Source: CAYSLA01 sp964431685 (lineage in GTDB: Bacteria > Armatimonadota > UBA5829). Taken from it: a stretch of DNA of 64,000 bases. The notes beneath the pieces were generated by a model, which had not been told where the DNA came from, made no database searches, and saw only the letters and a list, made by a program, of their open reading frames with translations. Where the stretch lies: assembly GCA_964431685.1 (NCBI GenBank), contig CAYSLA010000001.1, positions 1 to 64,000 on the forward strand, in the 5' to 3' direction. Below, piece after piece: positions 33,734 through 43,030 of the stretch. The translations under genes were made by a program, and so were the position numbers. Numbering within the stretch: the stretch's first letter is position 1; each line of letters opens with the position of its first letter.

Positions 33734-34195
33734 GTGACTAAACCGGTTGGTGTGGGGACGGTCTATCTGGTCGGAGCCGGACCGGGTGACCGTGGCCTGT
33801 TCACGCTCAAGGGTCTCGAATGCATCAGTCGTGCCGATGTCGTGGTTTACGATCGGCTCGTGTCTCCGTCCGTACTAGCTGAAGCTCGACCGGACGCCGA
33901 AATGATCTACGTGGGCAAGGCCTCAAGTGCTCACACTATGCGACAGGATGATATCAATCTCAAGTTGGTTGAGAAAGCGCTTAAGGGCAAGGTTGTGGTT
34001 AGACTAAAAGGCGGCGATCCCTTCGTATTTGGACGGGGCGGCGAGGAAGCGGAGTTTCTCGTCGACAACGGTGTGCCGTTCGAGATTGTGCCGGGCATTT
34101 CCTCGGCAATTTCTGCGCCGGCCTACGCAGGCATACCAGTAACCCATCGGGGACTGTGCAGCACGCTGGGCATCGTCACCGGCCACGAAGACCCT
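33734..34195 (+). CDS. cobA: Uroporphyrinogen-III C-methyltransferase (CobA part, truncated by gap)
   Basis: The first 154 residues of a SUMT enzyme, which methylates uroporphyrinogen III twice to precorrin-2. Visible motifs are VYLVGAGPGDRGLFTLKG, ADVVVYDRLVS, RLKGGDPFVFGRGGEEAEFL and the VPGISSAISAPAYAGIPVTHRG block. Sequence stops at GHEDP at the 100-N gap, so about 90 residues of the enzyme are not seen. It is probably fused to the HemD part on the other side, as in many anaerobes. The reading frames on the two sides do not match at the placeholder length, so fusion is unproven. Confidence 0.88.
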
Positions 34196-34295
34196 NNNNN
34201 NNNNNNNNNNNNNNNNNNNNNNNNNNNNNNNNNNNNNNNNNNNNNNNNNNNNNNNNNNNNNNNNNNNNNNNNNNNNNNNNNNNNNNNNNNNNNNN
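34196..34295. other. Assembly gap (100 N) inside cobA/hemD
   Basis: Exactly 100 N. From usual family lengths I expect roughly 300-400 bases here (the end of CobA and the start of HemD), so 100 is likely a scaffolding placeholder. Confidence 0.95.
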
Positions 34296-34979
34296 GCCGA
34301 ACCCATTGAGTTCCCCGTAATCAGAGTCTGCCCTCCCGAGAGCTACTCAGAGTTGGACTCCGCACTCGATCGGATTGACACCTACGACTGGCTGCTGTTT
34401 ACCAGCGCAAACGCTGTTCGCGCAGTTCTGGACAGACTCTTCGAGACTGGCCGCGACGTCCGATGGCTTAAGGGACCTCGCATAGGCGCGATAGGCACCA
34501 AGACCGCTGAATCGATCCAGGCATTGGGGATGTGCGTCGATTTCGCACCGTCTGAGTTTGTGGCCGAAGCCGTTGTCCAGGAGTTTCCCGAAGACGCCGG
34601 CGGTAAGCGCATGCTAATCCCGCAGGCGAAGGACGCCAGAGATATCTTGCGGACAAAGCTCTCGGAGCTTGGTGCGTTGGTTGACGTTGCCACCGCCTAT
34701 CAGACAACTATCGAACGCTCAGACGCGGTGAGGACCAGAGAGCTTCTCGACCGTGGCACTTTAGACGCGATCACATTCACAAGCTCCTCCACGGTCACGA
34801 ACTTTGTTGAGCTTGTATGTACAGATGGGCGGGCATCGCTGCCGGATTCAGTGCGTATAGCGTGCATTGGGCCAATCACTGCCGAGTCCGCAGCTAGTTG
34901 CGGTCTCGTGCCGGACATAGTTGCCTCCACCTACACACTGGAGGGGCTGGTACAAGCACTGATTGAAGCATACAGTTAG
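34296..34979 (+). CDS. hemD: Uroporphyrinogen-III synthase (HemD part, 5' end in gap)
   Basis: About 227 residues of a HemD domain that cyclises hydroxymethylbilane to uroporphyrinogen III. It opens in AEPIEFPVIRV, just past the usual N-terminus. YDWLLFTSANAVRAVLDRL follows, then the central LIPQAKDARDIL and the late DAITFTSSSTVTNFVEL and CIGPITAESA segments that define the family. The true start lies in the gap. The stop at 34979 is followed after 15 bases by hemB. Confidence 0.88.
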   Translation, partial: AEPIEFPVIRVCPPESYSELDSALDRIDTYDWLLFTSANAVRAVLDRLFETGRDVRWLKGPRIGAIGTKTAESIQALGMCVDFAPSEFVAEAVVQEFPEDAGGKRMLIPQAKDARDILRTKLSELGALVDVATAYQTTIERSDAVRTRELLDRGTLDAITFTSSSTVTNFVELVCTDGRASLPDSVRIACIGPITAESAASCGLVPDIVASTYTLEGLVQALIEAYS

Positions 34980-34994
34980 TTTGGAGGCACCAAT

Positions 34995-35960
34995 ATGAGC
35001 CACATCAGACCCAGGCGACTCAGGTCATCGGCGGCAATGCGTCGAATTGTTCGTGAGACGCGAGTTTCTGTGGACGACTTGATATACCCGGTGTTTGTGA
35101 CTCACGGCTCGGGTCTGCGGGAAGAGATCGAGTCAATGCCGGGTTGCTTCCGCTTTTCGGTAGATGAGCTGGTTGACGAAGCGACAAAGGTTCGAGACAT
35201 GGGCATTCCCGGCTTGCTCCTTTTCGGCCTGCCGATGCACAAAGACGAGTGTGGTTCCGAAGCCTACGCAGACGACGGCATCGTTCAGAATGCCGTGCGA
35301 GCGATCAAGTCGAGAGTAGACGATCTGCTCGTGATCACAGATGTGTGCCTTTGTGAGTACACCTCGCACGGCCACTGCGGCATCGTGCGTGGCGATAAAG
35401 TCGATAACGATTCCACACTCGAGCTTCTCGCGAAGGCCGCAGTCTCGCACGCCGCGGCAGGCGCTGACATCGTTGCTCCGTCAGATATGATGGACTTCAG
35501 AGTCGCGGCTATCCGGGACGCGCTGGACACAAGCGGCCATCTTGACACTGTCATAATGTCCTATTCGGCAAAGTACGCTTCCGGGTTCTACGGGCCGTTC
35601 CGCTGCGCGGCAGATTGCGCTCCTCAGCACGGAGATCGAAGCAGCTACCAGATGGATCCGGCAAACGGCAGAGAAGCGCTTCGAGAGGTTGCCCTGGACA
35701 TCGACGAAGGCGCGGACATTGTGATGGTGAAGCCGGCGCTGGCATATCTGGACATCATACGGTCAGTGAGAGAAATAACCGATCTGCCGGTTGCCGCATA
35801 TAACGTCTCGGGGGAGTACGCGATGGTCAAAGCTGCGTCAGCGAACGGATGGATAGATGAGCAGAGAGTAGTAACAGAGATTCTGACTGCCATCAAGCGG
35901 GCCGGAGCTGACATCATCTTGACCTATCATGCAAAAGACGCCGTCAAGTGGCTGCGCTAG
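34995..35960 (+). CDS. hemB: Delta-aminolevulinic acid dehydratase
   Basis: A cytoplasmic enzyme of 321 residues condensing two aminolevulinate molecules to porphobilinogen. The zinc-site cysteines are present in [14 protein letters not shown]. The Schiff-base lysines lie in [16 protein letters not shown] and [17 protein letters not shown] stands 8 bases before ATG 34995. It is the last gene of the rightward tetrapyrrole run and is convergent with sirC, only 10 bases apart. Confidence 0.97.
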   Translation: MSHIRPRRLRSSAAMRRIVRETRVSVDDLIYPVFVTHGSGLREEIESMPGCFRFSVDELVDEATKVRDMGIPGLLLFGLPMHKDECGSEAYADDGIVQNAVRAIKSRVDDLLVITDVCLCEYTSHGHCGIVRGDKVDNDSTLELLAKAAVSHAAAGADIVAPSDMMDFRVAAIRDALDTSGHLDTVIMSYSAKYASGFYGPFRCAADCAPQHGDRSSYQMDPANGREALREVALDIDEGADIVMVKPALAYLDIIRSVREITDLPVAAYNVSGEYAMVKAASANGWIDEQRVVTEILTAIKRAGADIILTYHAKDAVKWLR

Positions 35961-35970
35961 ACCCGTGTCA

Positions 35971-36615
35971 TTACGCAGACTGCTCCTGCGTCCATATCAG
36001 CGCACGCACCGTCTCCAGGGCTTCGTCGTGCCTGCCCTCGGCAAGCAGCATCAAAGCATCGGAGTTCATGATCCGAACGTATGCTGCATTTCGCTCCTCA
36101 ATCGTGGAGTACTTGGCTCTTACTTGGTCCCTGAACTCGTTCATCAGCTCAACCAAGTCCCCGTATTCCGTGCCAAACTGCTCATCGATCTGCTCGCGTA
36201 TCCTGCGGGCAAGAGCCGGGCTCTTACCGGAGGTTGAGACACCTATCACCAGATCGCCGCGGCGTACAACCGCCGGCACTATGAACGTACACAGATCCGG
36301 ATCATCCACCACGTTCACTGGGATTCCAGATTTCTGGGCCGCCGCAGAGCACGCTTCATTGACGGCCCTGTCGTTGGTTGCTGCGATGACAAGGAATGCG
36401 CCTTGCAACAATTCGGGCTCGAAATCGGCCCGCACACAGGTAATTGAACCTTCTTCGGCCAGCTTCCTCAGGCGTGGAGTCAGTTCCGGTGAGACAACAG
36501 TTACCACAGCGCCAAACTCAAGCAATGTCTCGATCTTGCGCTCCGCGATAGCTCCGCCACCCACCACAACGCACTTCCGCTGAACAAGATTAAAGCATAC
36601 AGGGTACATCGCCAT
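35971..36615 (-). CDS. sirC: Precorrin-2 dehydrogenase (SirC/Met8-like)
   Basis: A protein of 214 residues. The N-terminal Rossmann domain (CVVVGGGAIAERKIETLL) and the following PVNVVDDPDLCTFIVPAVV and GVSTSGKSPALARRIRE motifs define the SirC/CysG-B family. It oxidises precorrin-2 to sirohydrochlorin. Some Met8-type members also insert iron; no separate siroheme ferrochelatase gene is in the window, so this question matters here but cannot be settled. It is the last gene of the leftward hemL-hemC-sirC operon. No clear Shine-Dalgarno is seen. Confidence 0.93.
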   Translation of the reverse strand: MAMYPVCFNLVQRKCVVVGGGAIAERKIETLLEFGAVVTVVSPELTPRLRKLAEEGSITCVRADFEPELLQGAFLVIAATNDRAVNEACSAAAQKSGIPVNVVDDPDLCTFIVPAVVRRGDLVIGVSTSGKSPALARRIREQIDEQFGTEYGDLVELMNEFRDQVRAKYSTIEERNAAYVRIMNSDALMLLAEGRHDEALETVRALIWTQEQSA

Positions 36616-36627
36616 AGTAACTACGAC

Positions 36628-37530
36628 TCACTCCAACAGGTCTCTATGAAGAGACAATCTCAAGGCCATCTCTCTGCCGAGTTCGGAGGGTGAACCGGAA
36701 CTGCTAATACTCTCACGAACAACTGCGCCCCCGTCCCGTCTGCACAATGCCGCGTGCAGAGAAAGCACCCCGTTGTCGTCAACAGCCAAAAGACCAAGCG
36801 GTACAGAGCAGCCCAGCCCTAACTCCAAGAGAACTGCTCTCTCTGCCTCAACTGCATTGGCTGTGGGGTGATGGTGAAGAGCAGATACGCAGCCCAGTGT
36901 ATATTCGTCGTCTGATCTTGCTTCCAACGCCAGTGCGCCCTGTCCGGCGGCAGGCAGCATTACAGCCGGATCAATATACTCAGTTATTCGGTGCGCAAGT
37001 CCCAGCCGGTGAAGCCCCGCGGCAGCCGGGCAGATCGCGTCATAGTGGCCTTCATCGAGCTTTCGAAGCCGTGTATCGAGGTTGCCGCGAAGATCGCGCA
37101 CAACACAGTCACTGCGCATGGCCATTAGCTGCGCGCTGCGTCTCGGGCTTGAAGTCCCGATGACGGCGCCCTTTGGAAGACCGCTCAGGCTCGTGGCGGT
37201 TCTGCCGACTATCACGTCTCGCGGATCCTCGCGTTTGGGCACCGCCGCAAGCGTGAGTCCGACAGGAATGTCCGGCGGCAGGTCTTTCATGCTGTGCACG
37301 GCAAGATCGATCCTGTGCTCAATCAAAGCCTGCTCAATCTCCGAAACGAAAAGGCCCTTGCCCGGGATGCTGCCAAGCGGCAGATCGGTCACATTGTCGC
37401 CCTTGGTTCGGATCACCATCAGATGCACATCAGCGCCTGCCTTTTCAAGCTCATCCGCCACCCACTGCGCCTGCACAAGCGCCAGAGCACTTCCCCGGGT
37501 TCCAATTCTTATTGTTCGGCCTATGGACAT
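36628..37530 (-). CDS. hemC: Hydroxymethylbilane synthase
   Basis: A protein of 300 residues that polymerises four porphobilinogens into hydroxymethylbilane. Typical motifs are IGTRGSALALVQAQWVADEL, DLAVHSMKDLP, GTSSPRRSAQL and RGNLDTRLRKL. The dipyrromethane cofactor cysteine lies in LGLGCSVPLG. The start overlaps the hemL stop by 10 bases. hemA, which often precedes hemC, is not present here. Confidence 0.97.
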   Translation of the reverse strand: MSIGRTIRIGTRGSALALVQAQWVADELEKAGADVHLMVIRTKGDNVTDLPLGSIPGKGLFVSEIEQALIEHRIDLAVHSMKDLPPDIPVGLTLAAVPKREDPRDVIVGRTATSLSGLPKGAVIGTSSPRRSAQLMAMRSDCVVRDLRGNLDTRLRKLDEGHYDAICPAAAGLHRLGLAHRITEYIDPAVMLPAAGQGALALEARSDDEYTLGCVSALHHHPTANAVEAERAVLLELGLGCSVPLGLLAVDDNGVLSLHAALCRRDGGAVVRESISSSGSPSELGREMALRLSLHRDLLE

Positions 37531-38810
37531 TCGCGGGCAACCTTCTTGAACGCTATCGCGGCACGCTCCAGTGTTTGGGCAATGTCAGATTTCGTGTGGC
37601 TAACTGAGACGAACGCAGCCTCAAACTGGCTCGGAGCCAACATCACCCCAGACTCCAGGCACCCCCTGAAGAACGCCGCATATCTCCGGGTGTCGGATTG
37701 CGCCGCCGAAGCGTAGTCGGTAACCGGGCCGTTGGTGAAGAACACTGTGAGCATCGAGCCAAAGCGATTCACTGTCACCGGGACTCCGGCGTTCGCCGCC
37801 GCTTTCTCGAGTCCACTCGCCAGCACGGCCGCCCTTCTGTCAAGCCTGGCATAGGGATTATCACGTTGCAGTCTCTCGAGTGTAGCGATTCCTGCGGCGA
37901 CGGCAATTGGGTTACCCGAGAGCGTTCCGGCCTGATAGACCGGCCCCTCAGGGGCCATCTGACGCATGATATCCGCACGTCCTCCGTAGGCGCCTACGGG
38001 TAAGCCTCCGCCGATCACCTTGCCGAATGTGAACAGGTCCGGCATCACGCCCATCACGTGCGCCGCGCCGGCCCAACCCAGCCGAAACCCGGTGATCACT
38101 TCGTCCATTACGAGCATGGCGCCGTGCTTTGACAACAGTCTCCGCACTTCACTCCAATACCCTGCATTGGGCGGTACAACGCCCATGTTGGCGGGTACAG
38201 GCTCCCCAACCAGGCACGCCACCTCACTGCCTTGACGGTCAAGCACCTCCTGGAGTGCGTCGAGGTTGTTGAATGGGATAGTAATGGTGAGACCGGCGAA
38301 GCAGGCGGGTACGCCTGGGCTGCCCGGAATGCCCTGGGTGGCGATCCCTGAGCCGGCCTTAGCAAGCAAACCATCACTGTGGCCGTGGTATCCGCCTTCG
38401 AACTTGATAACTATGTCGCGGCCCGTGGCTGCGCGAGCTAACCTTATAGCGCTCATCACCGCTTCCGTCCCGGAGTTCGTCAGCCTCACCATCTCCATGC
38501 CCGGCACTGCCGAACAGAGCAGTCTCGCCAGATCGACCTCGCGCTTGCACAGCGCTCCAAAACTGGTTCCCATCCTGGCTGCATCGCACACCGCCCTGAC
38601 CACACACGGTGGAGCATGACCGAGAATCAAAGGACCCCACGAACCAATGTAGTCTATGTACTCGTTGCCGTCTTCATCCCAAACTCGGCTTCCCCGGCCC
38701 CGAGCCAGAACCACCGGCTCACCTCCGACGGCCTTGTAGGCCCGAACAGGGCTGTTCACTCCTCCCGGAATCAATTGCAGAGCCTGGTCGAAGATATCAC
38801 TCGAGCGCAT
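37521..38810 (-). CDS. hemL: Glutamate-1-semialdehyde 2,1-aminomutase
   Basis: A PLP enzyme of 429 residues making 5-aminolevulinate from glutamate-1-semialdehyde, the C5 route. Motifs include PGGVNSPVRAYKAVGGEP, MVRLTNSGTEAVMSAIRLAR and the PLP lysine in LFTFGKVIGGGLPVGAYGG. ATG 38810 gives the family-typical length and has GGAGA 8 bases upstream. An in-frame TTG 10 codons earlier is less likely. It is the first gene of the leftward hemL-hemC-sirC operon. Confidence 0.97.
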   Translation of the reverse strand: MRSSDIFDQALQLIPGGVNSPVRAYKAVGGEPVVLARGRGSRVWDEDGNEYIDYIGSWGPLILGHAPPCVVRAVCDAARMGTSFGALCKREVDLARLLCSAVPGMEMVRLTNSGTEAVMSAIRLARAATGRDIVIKFEGGYHGHSDGLLAKAGSGIATQGIPGSPGVPACFAGLTITIPFNNLDALQEVLDRQGSEVACLVGEPVPANMGVVPPNAGYWSEVRRLLSKHGAMLVMDEVITGFRLGWAGAAHVMGVMPDLFTFGKVIGGGLPVGAYGGRADIMRQMAPEGPVYQAGTLSGNPIAVAAGIATLERLQRDNPYARLDRRAAVLASGLEKAAANAGVPVTVNRFGSMLTVFFTNGPVTDYASAAQSDTRRYAAFFRGCLESGVMLAPSQFEAAFVSVSHTKSDIAQTLERAAIAFKKVARECP

Positions 38811-39020
38811 GTGCCGATTCTCCACGTGTGTCGATGCCAAAGCAGTTCACCCTCCAGCGTGTGTTTCCACGTATTTATACCATGTCGCCGCGCCCAAAGC
38901 AAACTCCGGACAAACACGCACATTGACGGGGGAGGGGAGCCCGTGCTAGACTGTCCATGGTTACTGCCCGATTCCCTGACAGGCGCCCTCCGTGGGTTCA
39001 CTACTTCACTATGGAGTCAA

Positions 39021-39908
39021 ATGTCGATGAACGCTCCGGTTGCTCACGCACCGAAAGAGAACGCATCCCTAGTGTGGACATCTCCGATTAGATCCGAGCT
39101 TGAGCTAGTGGAAACAAGGTTGCGGACCGCTGTCGAGTCCGATGTCTCCACTGCACTGGACATCTCAATGCACTTGTTTGCTTCGGGCGGCAAACGCATC
39201 CGTCCCGCTCTCACCATCTTGTCGGCCCTAGCCTCCGGCACAGTACGCGACAAATGCTCCCTTATTGATATTGCCACGGCGGCTGAGCTCTTTCACACGG
39301 CATCGTTGATTCACGATGACGTTGTGGACGAGACCTCTGAACGGAGGGGCAGGGCGACTGCCGCTTCGCAATGGGGAAACAAGATCAGCGTGCTCGGNNN
39401 NNNNNNNNNNNNNNNNNNNNNNNNNNNNNNNNNNNNNNNNNNNNNNNNNNNNNNNNNNNNNNNNNNNNNNNNNNNNNNNNNNNNNNNNNNNNNNNNNGAT
39501 AGGGGCATTCGAGATGCACTTTCCAGATATGGCTTCCACGTTGGAATCGCATTCCAAATTACGGATGATGTGCTGGATATCGCCGGTGACCCGGCGCAGA
39601 CGGGGAAGGACTATGCGGCTGACCTGGCGCAGGGCAAGTTCACTCTGCCAGTCATCCTTGCCCTATCAAGAGCAGAGCAGTTCAAGAAGGAATCGCTGCA
39701 AAATCAGTTACGCAAAGGCTATCTCTGCGCAGACGAAGCCCGCAAGGTCGCTGAGCTGGTGATCGAAACGGGCGCCATCCAGGCAGCGCAAGATGAGGCG
39801 CAACATCACACTAGACTGGCAACCCAACAGTTGTCACTGCTCCCGCCTTCGGAATACCGGTCGGCGCTTGAGAGTTTCGCCGACCTGGTGACAGACAGGC
39901 GGCACTGA
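39021..39908 (+). CDS. Polyprenyl (heptaprenyl-type) diphosphate synthase, internal gap
   Basis: A trans-isoprenyl diphosphate synthase that builds the side chain of quinones or other polyprenyl lipids. The first aspartate-rich motif LIHDDVVDETSERRGR lies before the gap. The second, FQITDDVLDIAGD, with GKDYAADLAQGKFTLPVI lies after it. About 85 residues (some 250 bases) are expected in the 100-N gap. GGAG precedes ATG 39021; ATG 39027 is also possible. Product length cannot be predicted because residues before the first motif decide it in part. It is convergent with the OFA transporter. Confidence 0.9.
   Translation: MSMNAPVAHAPKENASLVWTSPIRSELELVETRLRTAVESDVSTALDISMHLFASGGKRIRPALTILSALASGTVRDKCSLIDIATAAELFHTASLIHDDVVDETSERRGRATAASQWGNKISVLXXXXXXXXXXXXXXXXXXXXXXXXXXXXXXXXXXDRGIRDALSRYGFHVGIAFQITDDVLDIAGDPAQTGKDYAADLAQGKFTLPVILALSRAEQFKKESLQNQLRKGYLCADEARKVAELVIETGAIQAAQDEAQHHTRLATQQLSLLPPSEYRSALESFADLVTDRRH
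39398..39497. other. Assembly gap (100 N) inside the polyprenyl synthase gene
   Basis: Exactly 100 N. The coding frames on the two sides happen to agree through it, but the protein family predicts about 250 missing bases. Confidence 0.95.
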
Positions 39909-39960
39909 GTTCACGGCAGATTGACGTGCGATTCCTGGCGAGAGCGAACTCCGGCCTCGC

Positions 39961-41541
39961 TTACCGGGTAAAAAGAGTCGACGCTTTCTCGACAGTCTTT
40001 AGGATACCCCATGCCAGAGGCACGCCCACAAGCGTCCACGCAACCGCGACCGCAAACCAGCTCGTACCACTAGATGTCGGTGACACCGTCTCCGCAGGTG
40101 TGTCATCTTTTGGACGAATCACCTGCCACTCTTCTTCGAGCTCGTCCTCAGTCATGAAATGGTGCTTGTCAACCGGTCTAACCAAGAGATTGGCCAGGAA
40201 CCCGACAAAGAGAAGTCCTCCGAGAATGTACAGCGTGGTATTGTATGCGGCCGCCGCCTGGATGCCGCGGTCGATCTGAAACTCGCGGATTCTGGTTATC
40301 AGCACCGGCCCTACAATCGCGGCTGTAGACCATGCGGTAAGCAGCCGACCGTGTATGGCCCCGACATACTGGGTGCCAAACAGGTCCGCCAGATAGGCCG
40401 GAATTGTAGCGAAGCCGCCGCCGTACATAGTGAGGATCGCACAGAACAGGGCGACGAATAGAGTCACATTCTTAACTCCCGCCGCGAAAGCTGCCGACAC
40501 GTACAGCACCATGCCCAACAGGAAGAAAATCACGTAGGTGGGTTTGCGGCCAAGATGGTCAGACAGAGAGGACCAGAAGATTCGTCCGCCAATGTTAAAC
40601 AGACTCAATAGACCAGCAAAACCCGCCCCGATGGTCGCAACCGTTGCTCTCTGGGCCTCGGATAGAGAAGTTAGCGCTCCGGTAGTGCCAATCAGTTTGC
40701 CTCCGAACACCTCCTGCAGCATGGGCGAGGCCATGGCTATGACCCCGATCCCGGCACTCACGTTCATACAGAGGACTATCCACAGAAGCCAGAACTGAGG
40801 AGACTTGTGGGCTGATCGGACGTGGACGTGGCCCTGTGTTATGAGGCCCGCTTCCGCACCATTGGACCCAGCCCAACCGGCAGGCTTCCATCCGTGTGCG
40901 GGCACGCGATACGCAAAGGCCCCGCAGAGCATCGCCACCAGATATATACATCCCATGACGACAAAGGTCTGCCATACTCCCACATCCGTTGGCGTGGCAT
41001 AGTGTTTCATGAGCCTGTCGGCCAGAGGAGCGCCGATCATAGCCCCTCCGCCAAACCCCATAATCGCCATTCCTGTGGCCATACCACGCTTGTCCGGGAA
41101 CCACTTAATCAGCGTTGAGACCGGCGATATGTAACCCAGACCCAGGCCACAACCGCCGATGACACCGGAGCCAATCCACAGCAAGACGATCTGATGATAG
41201 TATACGCCTAAGGCCGAGATGAAGAAGCCTCCACCCCAGCACAGCGCAGCAACGACTCCTGCCTTACGTGGGCCATTGTGCTCCAACCAACTACCGAACA
41301 GCGCGGCTGAGGACCCAAGCAACACAAAGAAAAGGGTGAAAGTCCAACTGATTGTGCTGATCTTCCAGTCGCCCGGGGCAGGTTCCGTAATTCCTTTCGC
41401 CTGACTAAGAGGAAGCCAGAACACACTAAAACCGTAGGCCATCCCGATAGAAAGGTGGATTGCCAGAGCTGCCGGCGGCACCATCCAGCGGTTGAATCCC
41501 GGCTTCGCAACGGTGCGGTCTTTGTCTAGGAAACGGAACAT
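39961..41541 (-). CDS. OFA-type major facilitator transporter
   Basis: A membrane protein of 526 residues with 12 predicted helices. It is close to the oxalate/formate antiporter (OFA) branch: an N-terminal RWMVPPAALAIHLSIGMAYGFSVFW block, GWLEHNGPR-like loops and MATGMAIMGFGGGAMIGAPLA. The substrate is not certain; members carry oxalate, formate or other small carboxylates. There is no oxalyl-CoA or formate gene beside it. GGAGGG precedes ATG 41541, and the promoter at 41612-41640 reads into it. Confidence 0.88.
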   Translation of the reverse strand: MFRFLDKDRTVAKPGFNRWMVPPAALAIHLSIGMAYGFSVFWLPLSQAKGITEPAPGDWKISTISWTFTLFFVLLGSSAALFGSWLEHNGPRKAGVVAALCWGGGFFISALGVYYHQIVLLWIGSGVIGGCGLGLGYISPVSTLIKWFPDKRGMATGMAIMGFGGGAMIGAPLADRLMKHYATPTDVGVWQTFVVMGCIYLVAMLCGAFAYRVPAHGWKPAGWAGSNGAEAGLITQGHVHVRSAHKSPQFWLLWIVLCMNVSAGIGVIAMASPMLQEVFGGKLIGTTGALTSLSEAQRATVATIGAGFAGLLSLFNIGGRIFWSSLSDHLGRKPTYVIFFLLGMVLYVSAAFAAGVKNVTLFVALFCAILTMYGGGFATIPAYLADLFGTQYVGAIHGRLLTAWSTAAIVGPVLITRIREFQIDRGIQAAAAYNTTLYILGGLLFVGFLANLLVRPVDKHHFMTEDELEEEWQVIRPKDDTPAETVSPTSSGTSWFAVAVAWTLVGVPLAWGILKTVEKASTLFTR

Positions 41542-41611
41542 AATCCCTCCTGCTGTGCGCTGTGCGTGTTGAGCAGCTAGTTTGCACTGTACCTATTGGC
41601 AAACGCTCACA

Positions 41612-41640
41612 AGTATAGCAGGCGACGGTGATGGCGTCAA
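41612..41640 (-). promoter_or_regulatory. Sigma-70-type promoter for the OFA transporter
   Basis: On the minus strand: TTGACG (41635-41640), 17-base spacer, TATACT (41612-41617). It is placed about 70 bases before the transporter start. Confidence 0.7.
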
Positions 41641-41721
41641 ATAACGTTAGAAGTCCGGGGTAGGGGGCACGGTAACTACAGGTATCGTGAACAAATACGC
41701 CGCAGACAACGTCCGAAAACC

Positions 41722-42141
41722 ATGGATACGCAAACTGAGATGAGCCGGGCACGGAGAGGATTACTGCTTGCTGGAGGCTTAATTGCTGCAGTCGGACTGA
41801 TTGCTGCAGCCGGTCTATGGTGGTATGTCTTCATCAGGAACCCGTTCAACGACGCGAGGTTCTTGCGCGGCGTCTGGCTTACGGCGGATAACACTAAAGC
41901 GAAGTACGCACGCGGCCCTATGGCAGAAGATCTACGCCAGAACCATCTCAAAGTAGGAATGCTGCGGAAAGACGTTCGCCATCTGCTCGGTGAGCCTGAC
42001 AACGGGCGGGACGAGGAAAGACAGAATGTGGATCGATATTATCTTGGCATCTGGGGCTATATGAGCTGGGAAGGAGACTATCTCCTGATCTACTACAATA
42101 AGGCAGGCAGGGTTACTTCGTCTGAGATTATCGCGCCTTGA
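41722..42141 (+). CDS. Membrane-anchored protein with SmpA/BamE-like domain
   Basis: A protein of 139 residues with one N-terminal membrane helix (about 13-38). An extracytoplasmic region then contains LKVGMLRKDVRHLLGEPD, followed by a tyrosine-rich beta stretch. The GMxxxxVxxLLGxPD pattern is typical of SmpA/OmlA/BamE-like domains that occur in small envelope proteins. The usual lipobox cysteine is absent. The function is unknown. The gene is alone on its strand between the transporter and a small leftward unit. Confidence 0.7.
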   Translation: MDTQTEMSRARRGLLLAGGLIAAVGLIAAAGLWWYVFIRNPFNDARFLRGVWLTADNTKAKYARGPMAEDLRQNHLKVGMLRKDVRHLLGEPDNGRDEERQNVDRYYLGIWGYMSWEGDYLLIYYNKAGRVTSSEIIAP

Positions 42142-42265
42142 TGCGAAGAGCAGCACGGGGGAGAGAGAATCTCTTGGGTGTGCGCCCGTAGTTAACATAA
42201 CACATATTATCGTGCGCCCCTCAACATCTACACGGGCGGCGAAGAGCATCCCCTGCTGAGTTGGT

Positions 42266-42299
42266 AATAAGAAAAGGGCCGAGCTTGCTAGCTCGACCC
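42266..42299 (-). terminator. Intrinsic terminator overlapping the end of the small membrane protein gene
   Basis: On the minus strand a hairpin with 10-base arms (GGGTCGAGCT and AGCTCGGCCC, one G-U pair, 4-base loop AGCA; 42276-42299) runs directly into TTTTCTTATT. The first arm also encodes the last codons and stop of the gene ending at 42288. Confidence 0.75.
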
Positions 42300-42485
42300 T
42301 CTTACTGCATCCAGTGCATCATTGAGTTGACGCACAGTATCTCGTGCTTTCTCTACAGCCTCATTTACGCTCAACGCGTGCGGATGGCTGCTGCGCCACA
42401 ACTCATAGCCTATTATGGCCACCGCCGCCGCACCAACAGATGCACCCACTACAATAGCTGCTGATTTCCTGTCCATATAGACCAT
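42288..42485 (-). CDS. Small single-pass membrane protein
   Basis: A protein of 65 residues. After a short charged start it has one helix of alanines, valines and isoleucines (about 9-27). A helical, amphipathic tail (SVNEAVEKARDTVRQLNDAL) follows. I do not recognise a family. GGAG sits close to the first ATG (42485); the second ATG three codons later is also possible. It follows the response regulator gene by 28 bases and ends in an intrinsic terminator, so the two likely share a transcript. Confidence 0.65.
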   Translation of the reverse strand: MVYMDRKSAAIVVGASVGAAAVAIIGYELWRSSHPHALSVNEAVEKARDTVRQLNDALDAVRGSS

Positions 42486-42513
42486 TCACTCCAGAGGCCG
42501 GATTCCGTTCCGG

Positions 42514-42924
42514 TTAGTCGATGCTGTACCGCTTCTCCCCACCAGCTCCATCGCCTTCGGCGCTAAATATCCGCTTGACGAACGACAGGAGTTCCATAGG
42601 GTTGAACGGCTTTGTAAGATAGCAGTCTACGCCAGACTGCCACCCCTTAAATACATCGGCATCCTGTGCCTTTGCGGTTAGCATGATCACAGGAATGTCT
42701 CTGGTTTCAGGATTGCGTCTGAGGCTCTGCAATACCTCAAAACCGTCCATATAAGGCATCATTACGTCCAATACCAACAGATCCGGTTTCTCCGACTCCA
42801 CTTTGGACAGAGCTTCCTTACCGTCGTTGGCAGTCACAACCTCGTACCCGGCCCTCTCAAGGTTTACCTGAACCAACCTGACTATATGTTTCTCATCATC
42901 AACGGCCAGAATCTTCTTCGGCAC
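42514..42924 (-). CDS. Receiver-only response regulator
   Basis: A CheY-like protein of 136 residues. The receiver domain is complete: acidic pair in LAVDDEKH, phosphoacceptor aspartate in LLVLDVMMPYMDGFEVL, conserved threonine in VIMLTAKAQ and lysine in YLTKPFNP. There is no output domain, only a short tail. No histidine kinase gene is near. The promoter at 42959-42988 serves it. It may act on another protein, as CheY or Spo0F do. Confidence 0.92.
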   Translation of the reverse strand: MPKKILAVDDEKHIVRLVQVNLERAGYEVVTANDGKEALSKVESEKPDLLVLDVMMPYMDGFEVLQSLRRNPETRDIPVIMLTAKAQDADVFKGWQSGVDCYLTKPFNPMELLSFVKRIFSAEGDGAGGEKRYSID

Positions 42925-42958
42925 CGCGAGACCTCCTGAATCAATCCGTATCGTTATC

Positions 42959-42988
42959 AGTATACCACTGCTGAGCGCAGCTAGTCAA
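42959..42988 (-). promoter_or_regulatory. Sigma-70-type promoter for the response regulator
   Basis: On the minus strand: TTGACT (42983-42988), 18-base spacer, TATACT (42959-42964), about 35 bases before the start codon. Confidence 0.7.
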
Positions 42989-43030
42989 CGAGCCCCTGAC
43001 TTAGCTGTGCTGCCCTGTGTGAGCACGAAT

